Source: Pleionea sp052032335
GTDB taxonomy: Bacteria > Pseudomonadota > Gammaproteobacteria > Enterobacterales > Kangiellaceae
NCBI GenBank assembly: GCA_052032335.1
Contig: JBPEWV010000100.1
Coordinates: 1 to 30,700 of the forward strand
Length of the DNA: 30,700 bases
Direction: 5' to 3'
The notes below the pieces were generated by a model. The model was not told where the DNA came from. It worked only from the letters and a program-made list of their open reading frames with translations, and searched no databases. Shown here one piece after another: positions 8,200-15,522 of the stretch (positions are counted from its first letter, which is position 1; each line of letters starts with the position of its first letter). Position numbers and translations under genes: made by a program.

Positions 8200-8393
8200 G
8201 ATTGCCTCCTTAAATTACTGCATTTAAATAAAAACAACACAAATTGTGTCATCTTATTTTTAACTTAAAACCACTTACTACAATAAGCCGTGTGCTGTTT
8301 AAACAGAGTCATTAAACATTGCAGCTCAACAACGCAAAGCAGTTCACCATTTTGCTTCTACATCAATTGCTCCTCTTTTCACCTGACATCCTC
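8200..8393 (-). promoter_or_regulatory. Probable control region of the four-gene cassette
   Basis: A 194-base gap between the subtilase stop and gene A, AT-rich and without an ORF. It holds two perfect inverted repeats: ctgtttaaacag at 8295-8306, and acacaa-a-ttgtgt at 8237-8249. The second lies about 40 bases upstream of the start of gene A, where a repressor or activator could act. A weak minus-strand promoter can be drawn between them (TTGTAG, 17-base spacer, AAAATA), but it is not convincing. I see no intrinsic terminator for the subtilase, so read-through into the cassette remains possible. Confidence 0.4.
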
Positions 8394-11036
8394 TCAGGCC
8401 TGCAATACAAAAAAATCACTGAGTTTAATTTTATTTAGCTTGCTTTTATCAAACACTTCGATAAGAGGTAAAAGTTTTTTCTGTGTTTCTTCCCAGAGTG
8501 ATAACTCAACATCATCTGGCTTGCTATCGAGAAAGTCGTCCAGCGACAGACGGTTTGGAAGGCTCACTGGCAAAGTTAATTTAAGTTTTTCTTCAATTAA
8601 AAGAATTCGAGCCATGAGCCGCTGAGTGCTTCGCCCTTTCTTTTTAAGAATTTGGCTGAGTTGAGTTAAGGAGAGTTGAATAAGATTTTCGAAATTTTGA
8701 ATACCATTTTTGCGAAGTCTTCCCGAATAGACTTTTCCGATGCCCTTAATCCACAAGAGCGGTATATTAATTTTGGCGGCATGGGGTGCATTAAATACCA
8801 GCGCGTAAGTCTGTTGTCCAACTGGCACGTTAAACGCCTGAACCCTTAAAACGTAATCCCCTTCCGGTAACTCTGTAGGCTCGATTACTTCGACATTATT
8901 GACCAGGTCTCGAGCGCCGGGTTTTGAGTCTGAATGATTTCCCCAATACAGAACCTTGCCTTGTTGCATCAAGCTTAGGTTCAAGTTGTTTATCAGGCCT
9001 TCTCCTGGCGCATCATACCAGGTCAGCACCGCACGAAACGGCTGAGACTTGTTCAAACGAATTGGAAAAACATGTTGCTCGCCCGTGCTCAGCCCAACAT
9101 CGCGATGATCGATCAAACGAATCTGATTTTTTAATAAGGGCAAAGCATTTTCCAAATCAATACGACCAAACCCTGCCACATTTCGGGGTTCAAATTTTGA
9201 TTCGCTATCCTCCGAATCACGCTTATACACTGGTTTGGCCGATAAAATCGCGAGAGCTTTAAGCGCCGGGCCAGAAGGAGCAGCGCCATTGGCGTATTGC
9301 TGCCAGCTTTGTCTAAGCAACGCAAAATAACCACCGGCAACGCCGGTCGACATGGACGTACCACCATAGTACATGTAATAAGGTAATGGACTGGCTAACC
9401 CCCAACCTCTTACATTCGCCGCCTGACTCCGTGCCGCAGCTAGATTGGTACCGGGCGCGCATAAATCAGGTTTGATTCGACCGTCTTTGGTTGGGCCAGT
9501 CGAACTGATCAATGCAATGTGTTCTGGCTGACCTGAAATTGCATCGTTACGATCGTCACGATGAGTAAAGCGTTTATGGCGATCAGAATCGAACACACTC
9601 CATGACTGTCTCAAACCCACGCCCTGCCTGGGCCCTTCTGTTGCACCAATCGCAATGACATTTTTCGATGAAGCAGGCGCGTAAAGACTTTGACTGTCGA
9701 TTAACCGATCGCCATTTTTGTCGGCGCCTTCGTTGCCTGCCGCAAATAAGATCACAGAATCTTTGTGTTTAAATAAAAAATCGTCAGCTTCATAACAGTC
9801 ATCGGTATAACTGCCGGACACGGGATCGCCCCATGCGTTGACGTGCAAGCGAGCGCCTAGCTCTCGAGCTTCAAGAAATAACTCCCTTAAATCTACCGGT
9901 CGACCACTTAGATAGTAGCCCGTTGGAATTTGTGACTGCATCGCTGGAGTGATTTCGGTGTACTGCTCGATAGCCTGAAATACGAGCTCAGCACCGGGCG
10001 CGATGCCTTGATAATGACCGTCACTGGCTTTGCCACTTCCTAGTGCCAGACCAGCGACATGAGTACCATGACCAGAATGCGTATCAGCTGCACCATCATT
10101 ATGCTTCGGATGTTTAACATAACTGTCCCACGATTCATTGATCGGCCAACTGGATATTTCTTTGACCCTTCCTTCAAAATCAGGATGAATTGACGTGTGA
10201 TAAGTTCCTCGATCGAACCCGGTGTCGGCGACAGCGACTATCTGGCCTTTACCGGTAAGTTCCAGAGCAAAAGCCGCGTAATCCTGACCACTCATACCCA
10301 GCGCTTGTTTTAGCTCAGTAGTGGCAACAATGCTGGGTCTAGTGTGATTCACCAGTTTCACACCGGCAATTGCGCGTAAAGTGTCTAGCGATTTGTCAAA
10401 AGCGAGGCGTAACTTATAGCGGCTCTCTGAGATAAGTGTTGCACCACATTTTTTCACTTTTGCTTTTAGCATTTGCTTTTGTTCTTGTCGAAACAATACA
10501 AGGTCCACCCAGTTTTTTAAAATTCCGGCGCGAAGTGTCATTGATTTGCTATTGGAAGCTATGGGACGTGAGCAATAGTTTGCCAGATATGGGGTTGCAC
10601 CAATCAAGGTGGGCAGTTCCTGTCGCAACTGACGAATTGTCTGATTGCGGTGCCGATTAAATTCAACACACAAACCGAATGGTGGACAAAAAAAGTGAAT
10701 GACAAGATGGTATTGTTTTAACAGCCGAAGCCATTGACGATGTATCGGTCCAGCGAACTTCAAAAGTGTTCTCGGATGACCCGAGTATTCAAAACGATTA
10801 TTCTCAACGTCAACGGAATTGCCATTTACCAGAATCGGAAGCTCATCGGTTACTTGATAAGGGGACTCAACAAACATCTCTTCGAGATTCAAGGCGGACT
10901 GTTTAGACGGTTTCTTGAGGGTTACCTTAAGCAATAAAAACGATGGGTATTCGAACATCAGCTGAATAGACACCATTTTCCATTTTTCCCGAATAGTCTC
11001 GAGATCGGCGTGCTGAAGTTCGCATAAAACGAACAT
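8394..11036 (-). CDS. Intracellular-type subtilase (S8) with C-terminal HhH module
   Basis: An 880-aa serine peptidase with the full subtilisin triad: Asp271 in VADTGFD, His323 in HSGHGTHVAG, Ser561 in GGTSMSTG, and oxyanion Asn435 in AAGNEG. There is no signal peptide; the protein starts MFVLCELQHAD with a 240-residue N-terminal region of unknown type, so it is predicted to be cytoplasmic. The catalytic domain (about 240-640) looks KP-43-like, with a large insert around 360-410, and is followed by a P-domain-like jelly roll (about 640-755, containing LTWYDAPG and NNLNLSL). Residues 760-820 (LLWIKGIGKVYSGRLRKNGI then NLIQLSLTQL) form a helix-hairpin-helix module like that of cassette protein D. 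Start ATG at 11036 has AGGAG six bases upstream. It probably cleaves or matures the cassette proteins, but this is inferred from linkage. Confidence 0.93.
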   Translation of the reverse strand: MFVLCELQHADLETIREKWKMVSIQLMFEYPSFLLLKVTLKKPSKQSALNLEEMFVESPYQVTDELPILVNGNSVDVENNRFEYSGHPRTLLKFAGPIHRQWLRLLKQYHLVIHFFCPPFGLCVEFNRHRNQTIRQLRQELPTLIGATPYLANYCSRPIASNSKSMTLRAGILKNWVDLVLFRQEQKQMLKAKVKKCGATLISESRYKLRLAFDKSLDTLRAIAGVKLVNHTRPSIVATTELKQALGMSGQDYAAFALELTGKGQIVAVADTGFDRGTYHTSIHPDFEGRVKEISSWPINESWDSYVKHPKHNDGAADTHSGHGTHVAGLALGSGKASDGHYQGIAPGAELVFQAIEQYTEITPAMQSQIPTGYYLSGRPVDLRELFLEARELGARLHVNAWGDPVSGSYTDDCYEADDFLFKHKDSVILFAAGNEGADKNGDRLIDSQSLYAPASSKNVIAIGATEGPRQGVGLRQSWSVFDSDRHKRFTHRDDRNDAISGQPEHIALISSTGPTKDGRIKPDLCAPGTNLAAARSQAANVRGWGLASPLPYYMYYGGTSMSTGVAGGYFALLRQSWQQYANGAAPSGPALKALAILSAKPVYKRDSEDSESKFEPRNVAGFGRIDLENALPLLKNQIRLIDHRDVGLSTGEQHVFPIRLNKSQPFRAVLTWYDAPGEGLINNLNLSLMQQGKVLYWGNHSDSKPGARDLVNNVEVIEPTELPEGDYVLRVQAFNVPVGQQTYALVFNAPHAAKINIPLLWIKGIGKVYSGRLRKNGIQNFENLIQLSLTQLSQILKKKGRSTQRLMARILLIEEKLKLTLPVSLPNRLSLDDFLDSKPDDVELSLWEETQKKLLPLIEVFDKSKLNKIKLSDFFVLQA

Positions 11037-11169
11037 GGTTATCTCCTGAGATGAGTTGGGTTTGACAATACTTCAAACTAAATTCTCAGAATAAAAACAG
11101 CTTATCCTTAACGACTGATACACATCCCTGGCGATAACTGGCTAACACCTAAGATCGGATGCACTTTAA

Positions 11170-11197
11170 AATATAGCAATGAGAATATACAACGCAA
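11170..11197 (-). promoter_or_regulatory. Possible sigma70 promoter of the subtilase gene
   Basis: On the minus strand TTGCGT is followed after 16 bases by TATATT (five of six matches to TATAAT). It would give a leader of roughly 130 bases before the subtilase ATG. The -35 match is poor (three of six). Confidence 0.28.
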
Positions 11198-11285
11198 GCG
11201 ATCGCCCATCTAAAATTGAGTTATATATTACGAAAAGCACGCTAAAAATCTAAAACAAAAAAATTGAATTTTCGAAAGTTTAAAC

Positions 11286-11313
11286 CGCGATTAAAAGCTA
11301 CTTTTTAATCGCG
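11286..11313. repeat. 11-bp inverted repeat (hairpin) in the subtilase upstream region
   Basis: cgcgattaaaa at 11286-11296 pairs perfectly with ttttaatcgcg at 11303-11313 across a six-base loop. There is no adjoining T-run on either strand, so it is not a standard terminator. It lies about 90 bases upstream of the possible subtilase promoter and could be a protein-binding site or part of an RNA. Confidence 0.5.
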
Positions 11314-11509
11314 ACAAGCACTAATAATTCAGCATCAATCCTGTTCTCAGCAGTCGTATGAACAAACTTGCAAAGCGCATACTTTTTAATCACAGATTAA
11401 ATCATTTACAGTCCTTGCTATGAATATCAATCACTGGAAGTCAGCCCATCTGGGCTTACTGATACCGATTAACTTAAAAAAGGTTGGAATCAAAGAAAAA
11501 CCGTGTAGT

Positions 11510-11543
11510 AAAAAGGTGCCAGTCGATATGAGTCACTGGCACC
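11510..11543 (-). terminator. Rho-independent terminator of the V8-like protease gene
   Basis: On the minus strand ggtgccagt (11543-11535) pairs with actggcacc (11523-11515) in a perfect nine-base stem with an 11-base loop, followed directly by five T (plus-strand A at 11510-11514). It begins 36 bases after the stop of the protease gene. Confidence 0.85.
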
Positions 11544-11578
11544 ATTTAACTTCTGGTTAAGAAAGCAAACGTATTGAA

Positions 11579-12898
11579 TTAATAATCACTGCTGTATTTC
11601 TTAAGGAAAGCCGACACATCTGCATCGAGTCGACGGGCCAAATTATAACTGTCGGTACCAGCGCGATGCATACCAACGACATAGGCTCCGTAGCCGCACC
11701 CCGCACAACTGGGATCGGCGTAATGGTAAAAACCAGAACCACTCATACCGCCTGTTGTGTCGGCCTGGTGCTCTATTTGATGGTCTTCCCACCACCAAAA
11801 TGGCACATTATTTTCAGACGACAAAGAGTAATCACCCCAAACTCGAACGTTGCACGCGACCGCAGGATTTCCACAGTTGCCCAATCCCGGATAACCTCGC
11901 ACATAACCAGTTTTCGACTCAATGTCACTGGTTGAGGCCGTATACCAACCGAGCCAACCAACGGTCGCACCGGGCTCATCTGAATTAACTCCGTTTCTTA
12001 CGCTATTGCAGCCAACATCAAAATCCAAAACTGCGTAATCGTAATCAGAATTTTCATTCTGCACGTATCCGCCAGGAATGGTTACCCAATAACAACCATA
12101 CCATTCACCATAAGGACTGGGATCTGCGTCTTGACTGTCGTAACCAGGCGCCCAGCGATGTGGTGCTTCCCATGTATTGGCTGATTCATTCCAGAATACG
12201 TGCGCAACACTCATTGCCGTTGAAGGTCCAATCAAAGTGCCCGACCCCTGAGAGCCATTAATGACCGCAGTCGATCCGGTATTATCGAACACAATATTGG
12301 TGCGATACGGATAACTCAGGTTGTTCATCACATTACGATCGTCGACGCCATGAATTTTTTCCACACGCGACTCGAATTGATCATCTGAAGCTTTCAATTG
12401 TTTGGAGTGCCTTGCCATGCCTTGAGATGGTGAACTACCCAGCCCTCTGAAAGCTCCTTGTTTTTGCTTTCCTTTCGCGTGACGCTCTTTAATCCGTTTC
12501 GCCATGGCGATATCGGGTTTGGCTTCAATGTATTGATGTCCGTTGTAATATGCCACACCCCGTAGTTTTTCGGCCAACTCGAGAACCGACATATCATCAA
12601 TACTTTTATTCTTCGCCATGTTCGGCAAATAGTTTTCTGGTTCAGCAACCGGATTTTCAATTTTCTTCTGCCAGATAAACTCTTTACCTTTTAGGATGGC
12701 GCGTTGTCGCATGGCTTTGCCGTTGGGTAATTGACCGACCGGTCTCCCGACAAAACGTAACGATCGCGAAACGTAGGTTTCTTCCAGAATTTCTCGATCC
12801 AGTTTGTTGACCGACTGCTTATCAATCGTTTTTGCGTCTGATAAATCACACCAAAACAAAGATGAGCCTAAAGCAATCGCTATCAGTTTTTTGTCCAT
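11579..12898 (-). CDS. Secreted V8/trypsin-like serine protease with long propeptide
   Basis: A 439-aa exported protease of the S1 chymotrypsin fold, closest in look to V8/glutamyl endopeptidases. The start is ATG 12898, with GGAGG eight bases upstream and a signal peptide right after it (MDKKLIAIALGSSLFWC, cleavage near 22); an in-frame extension to 13015 lacks these. Residues about 25-190 are a charged propeptide. The catalytic domain has His233 in MSVAHVFW, Asp287 in YDYAVLDFD, and Ser386 in GGMSGSGF. Cysteines at 269, 297, 342, 349, 398 and 401 could form disulfides, consistent with secretion. It probably matures by removal of the propeptide, whose boundary I cannot place. The gene stands alone with its own terminator and a leader hairpin. 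Confidence 0.9.
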   Translation of the reverse strand: MDKKLIAIALGSSLFWCDLSDAKTIDKQSVNKLDREILEETYVSRSLRFVGRPVGQLPNGKAMRQRAILKGKEFIWQKKIENPVAEPENYLPNMAKNKSIDDMSVLELAEKLRGVAYYNGHQYIEAKPDIAMAKRIKERHAKGKQKQGAFRGLGSSPSQGMARHSKQLKASDDQFESRVEKIHGVDDRNVMNNLSYPYRTNIVFDNTGSTAVINGSQGSGTLIGPSTAMSVAHVFWNESANTWEAPHRWAPGYDSQDADPSPYGEWYGCYWVTIPGGYVQNENSDYDYAVLDFDVGCNSVRNGVNSDEPGATVGWLGWYTASTSDIESKTGYVRGYPGLGNCGNPAVACNVRVWGDYSLSSENNVPFWWWEDHQIEHQADTTGGMSGSGFYHYADPSCAGCGYGAYVVGMHRAGTDSYNLARRLDADVSAFLKKYSSDY

Positions 12899-12932
12899 AA
12901 TATGAACCTCCGTGTAATGTCCATTAATAAAT

Positions 12933-12962
12933 TCGACGCCGCACTGCTCATTGAGGCGTCGA
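12933..12962. repeat. 8-bp inverted repeat in the protease leader
   Basis: tcgacgcc (12933-12940) and ggcgtcga (12955-12962) form a GC-rich stem with a 14-base loop, 34-64 bases upstream of the protease start codon. In the mRNA leader this could affect ribosome access or mRNA stability. Confidence 0.4.
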
Positions 12963-13092
12963 GGCAATAATGAACGGCACGGTTGAGATAAAACACAATG
13001 AAAGTCGTAATACACTGTAAGAGATTGTCGCGTCGGACAGAGTTAGCTCACATTAAGATAAAATCTGTTAAAAAATCGCGAATATTTATCGC

Positions 13093-13121
13093 TTGACTTA
13101 CATGACAGGAATTACAATAAA
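13093..13121 (+). promoter_or_regulatory. Possible sigma70 promoter of the 200-aa lipoprotein
   Basis: TTGACT (13093-13098, five of six to consensus) and AATAAA (13116-13121, four of six) are separated by 17 bases, about 45 bases upstream of the ATG at 13166. Confidence 0.4.
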
Positions 13122-13165
13122 AGGTTATTATCGCATTTAATCATAAGACAATAACAACACAGAAA

Positions 13166-13768
13166 ATGAAGATTCGAACGTTTTGGTTTGCCCTGGTTAT
13201 TAGCCTTCTTGGTTCATTAACGGGCTGTATGTCCATTCCTGGAGATAATATAGCGCTTGAGGATTATCCCGAAACCCAGTCGCTAAAAGGCTATGACATT
13301 AGCTACCGACTCCCCGAGCAGAAGCCTTGGCACCTCGACTACCAAAACATGGAGGCTGCCGGTCTAAAATTTATTGCTCCCGAAAATACACCCTCTCAGG
13401 GTTGCGTTCTAAAGCTGAGTCCGATTTATGATGGCGAAGGCCCAGTATGTCTGACGTTTAACTACCTGGCATTTTTCACGCTGTATATATTGCCCTACTA
13501 TTGCCCCATCGACTATCAACTCGAGGCATCTCTTTACAACTCGAAGGGTGAATTAATCGAAAGTTATGACTACTCAGAAAGTGCCGACAAACTGGTAAGC
13601 TTCTTCGCTCTAACGCTTGACTCCACATCAAAATATTTCTGGTCGCAAGCACCTAAACGAGCCAAAGAAAAAATCACTGAAGCGCTGGTTAGGGAGTTGT
13701 CTAACGATCAATCTGCACTAATGTCGTGCAAACTCAGTCCAACAGAGTCTGAGCCGAGCTTTGATTAA
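13166..13768 (+). CDS. Hypothetical lipoprotein (200 aa)
   Basis: A probable outer-membrane or periplasmic lipoprotein of unknown function. Residues 1-20 form a signal peptide ending in the clear lipobox LTGC with Cys21 lipidated. The mature part has several cysteines (80, 95, 113, about 188) and a hydrophobic aromatic stretch, FNYLAFFTLYILPYYCP, at about 98-114, which could dip into a membrane or form the core of a beta domain. Residues 115-140 look like strands (LEASLYNSKGELI). I recognise no family. Start ATG at 13166 has no clear Shine-Dalgarno, but the signal peptide begins there. It is divergent from the V8-like protease. Confidence 0.75.
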   Translation: MKIRTFWFALVISLLGSLTGCMSIPGDNIALEDYPETQSLKGYDISYRLPEQKPWHLDYQNMEAAGLKFIAPENTPSQGCVLKLSPIYDGEGPVCLTFNYLAFFTLYILPYYCPIDYQLEASLYNSKGELIESYDYSESADKLVSFFALTLDSTSKYFWSQAPKRAKEKITEALVRELSNDQSALMSCKLSPTESEPSFD

Positions 13769-13828
13769 AACTAACACCTGATCAATACTTAATTGCCCTA
13801 CTGCACTCAGTTTAATGCAAGCAAGAGC

Positions 13829-13863
13829 TCGTAAGCCTTGAACCTTTCATCGGTGGCTTACGA
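13829..13863. repeat. 9-bp inverted repeat between convergent genes
   Basis: tcgtaagcc (13829-13837) pairs with ggcttacga (13855-13863) over a 17-base loop, in the 134-base gap between the lipoprotein and the membrane-protein genes. It is placed as a bidirectional terminator would be, but no T-run follows on either strand, so termination is uncertain. Confidence 0.45.
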
Positions 13864-13902
13864 ACCATGGTGGGGTCAATTTGCAGGGTGTACGAAAACG
13901 AC

Positions 13903-15186
13903 TTAGCCCCTTTGTTCAAGGGCCTTAGCCGATACCAACAGTTGATGCAAAAACATTGGTCCAATAATCAACAGCACCAGTCCAGAGAAAATATAGCCTG
14001 CCAAAGGAATCAAACTTAACAAACTGACGATTCCAAAAACCACACCGATGCCTCCAGCCACACGATATCCTCCCAGCTTTTCAGCCAATGCGTTGTAATC
14101 ACGAGGCAACTTACCAAAAGCAATAAACAACCAATACAAACTAAAAATTGGAATGAACAAAAAACCTACAGCTTTACCGGCAGAACTTAGCGAAGGATTG
14201 AGTTCGTTAGCATGAGAAGTTTGAATGTTATGCTTCCAAAGTCGGTACAATATCATTAAAAAATAAACCTGAGCTGACAGTAAAGCCAGGGCCCCAACAA
14301 GAATTAAAGTAATAATTACGGCTTCAGATCCCATGTAACGCAAAGCAAAAAATAACGTCAGAGAAAAAAAGGCAACCCCCAAATAAAGCATCCCAAGATA
14401 CAGTTTCAGATTACCTTTTAAAGGGTTAACTTGAGTCGACGGTTCACTATCCGACGTAACCACTAGCCCTTGGTAGTTTAATGATAATGCACTGATTCCA
14501 ATCGCCAGTAGCGTTAAGTGGATTAAATTAAACAGAAAATACATCTGAGTGATTGATGTAAACATATCCATAACGCGATCAAACCAGTCTTCTGGCATGA
14601 AATTTTGCGCCGCAATTCTGAGCAAGCTTCCCAAGCCAATTATTAAAAAAGAGGCTGCGAACCAACGAGCCGCCTTGTTTTGATTCATTATCAGAAACAT
14701 ACTTGCGAGCACCAGATAATTGACGGTGAAGAGCAATGAGACGACTAAATGCCCATGTTGAAAATCGAAAAGACCGATTACAAGCAAAATAGTCGGCAAT
14801 ACAACCAGGTAAACCAGACTAAATTTTAACGCTGTGCCTTTAAAACCCAGAGCCATTCGCTGCCTGAGTGACAAGGAGTCTTGCGCACTATGTTTTGAGA
14901 CATGCGTAAAGTTTGCCCAGGCAATCACTATTAACCAATAACCGACTATTCCGAGAATCAGGTCAACAAGACCCAATATTTCGAAAATAGGTCGTGGATC
15001 ACCGACATGCGCTCTTACCACATCCAGATTGGCGACTTGAAATGCCGTCGCCATTAAAAACCACAAAATTAAGCTGGCAACGAAAAACTCGCGTCCCTGA
15101 CTCTTGATATACTTAAAGCAAAAGAAAATAAGAAACAAATAAACTGCTGGTGAAAACCAACCTTGGAGCAGATACACTAATTCCAT
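13903..15186 (-). CDS. Polytopic membrane protein of unknown function (427 aa)
   Basis: About 11 hydrophobic helices spread over the whole length, with short polar loops. A more polar linker lies around 240-258. The C-terminal part has a recognisable pattern: SSAGKAVGFLFIPIFSLYW at about 331-349, followed by FGKLPRDYNALAEKLGG and two more helices; similar P-x-A-VGFLFIPFF-x-LYW segments occur in small bacterial membrane proteins of unknown function. No transporter signature, cofactor motif or signal peptide is seen. Start ATG at 15186 is the first Met and begins directly with a hydrophobic helix. It is divergent from the TonB-dependent receptor across a 336-base gap. I do not assign a function. 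Confidence 0.8.
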   Translation of the reverse strand: MELVYLLQGWFSPAVYLFLIFFCFKYIKSQGREFFVASLILWFLMATAFQVANLDVVRAHVGDPRPIFEILGLVDLILGIVGYWLIVIAWANFTHVSKHSAQDSLSLRQRMALGFKGTALKFSLVYLVVLPTILLVIGLFDFQHGHLVVSLLFTVNYLVLASMFLIMNQNKAARWFAASFLIIGLGSLLRIAAQNFMPEDWFDRVMDMFTSITQMYFLFNLIHLTLLAIGISALSLNYQGLVVTSDSEPSTQVNPLKGNLKLYLGMLYLGVAFFSLTLFFALRYMGSEAVIITLILVGALALLSAQVYFLMILYRLWKHNIQTSHANELNPSLSSAGKAVGFLFIPIFSLYWLFIAFGKLPRDYNALAEKLGGYRVAGGIGVVFGIVSLLSLIPLAGYIFSGLVLLIIGPMFLHQLLVSAKALEQRG

Positions 15187-15522
15187 TGAAACATCTCATC
15201 TTAAATAAAAGCGCGATGGTATATCAAAAATGACTCAACCAGCAAAGTGCTGTAAGTCAACTGGTTCGCAAATTGTTACCAAATTGCGCAATTTACACCT
15301 AATTTCTGGTACTCGGGAGATCATTATTGCGCCTGAACTTCAAAATTATCGCTGTTTAGCGGTAAAAGCTTAGCACTCAGTCAATCAGGATGGCGCTGCG
15401 CTGAACTTACCCCAACACCAATCTTTTAGAGGTTCTTCACTCATTGTTTGGATTATTGGATTGCATATCATTTTAAATATTACTAATCTTGAATTATTGA
15501 GATGTTCACCAGCGACGACTAA
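15187..15522. promoter_or_regulatory. Divergent control region between membrane protein and TonB receptor
   Basis: A 336-base non-coding gap. It contains a perfect 14-bp palindrome AAATTGCGCAATTT at 15281-15294. CAAATTG is also present twice in direct orientation at 15269-15275 and 15280-15286, eleven bases apart, so the two would lie on the same face of the helix. This looks like an operator. I found no good Fur box; the AT-rich stretch at about 15460-15485 only vaguely resembles one. A six-codon mini-ORF (ATG at 15502-15504) ends in TAAATG, overlapping the receptor start. Confidence 0.45.

Larger units (their letters stand above)
11037..11578. other. Long intergenic region upstream of the subtilase
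   Basis: A 542-base non-coding stretch, strongly AT-rich. On the minus strand it holds, in order: the terminator of the V8-like protease (11510-11543), an 11-bp hairpin (11286-11313), and a possible promoter for the subtilase (11170-11197). A 46-codon plus-strand ORF starting at 11420 runs through the terminator and is not credible. The remainder shows nothing I recognise. The length suggests regulated expression of the subtilase or an unannotated small RNA. Confidence 0.5.

Noticed and set aside
8290..8625. 111-aa plus-strand ORF at the end of the subtilase
   Set aside because: Overlaps the coding end of the subtilase on the opposite strand; Ser-rich and repetitive, typical of a shadow.
4781..11036. 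Phage tail or contractile injection system origin for the cassette
   Set aside because: No sheath, tube, baseplate, spike or AAA+ gene is present; Ig-like domains alone are not enough.
4265..11285. GTTTAAAC as a shared regulatory element (4265, 8297 and 11278)
   Set aside because: One copy lies inside a coding region, and the others sit in different contexts; too AT-rich to be meaningful.
11420..11560. 46-codon plus-strand ORF in the long intergenic region
   Set aside because: No ribosome site, and it runs through a strong minus-strand terminator hairpin; composition is not protein-like.
15455..15490. Fur box upstream of the TonB receptor
   Set aside because: Only scattered matches to the 19-bp consensus; not better than chance in AT-rich DNA.
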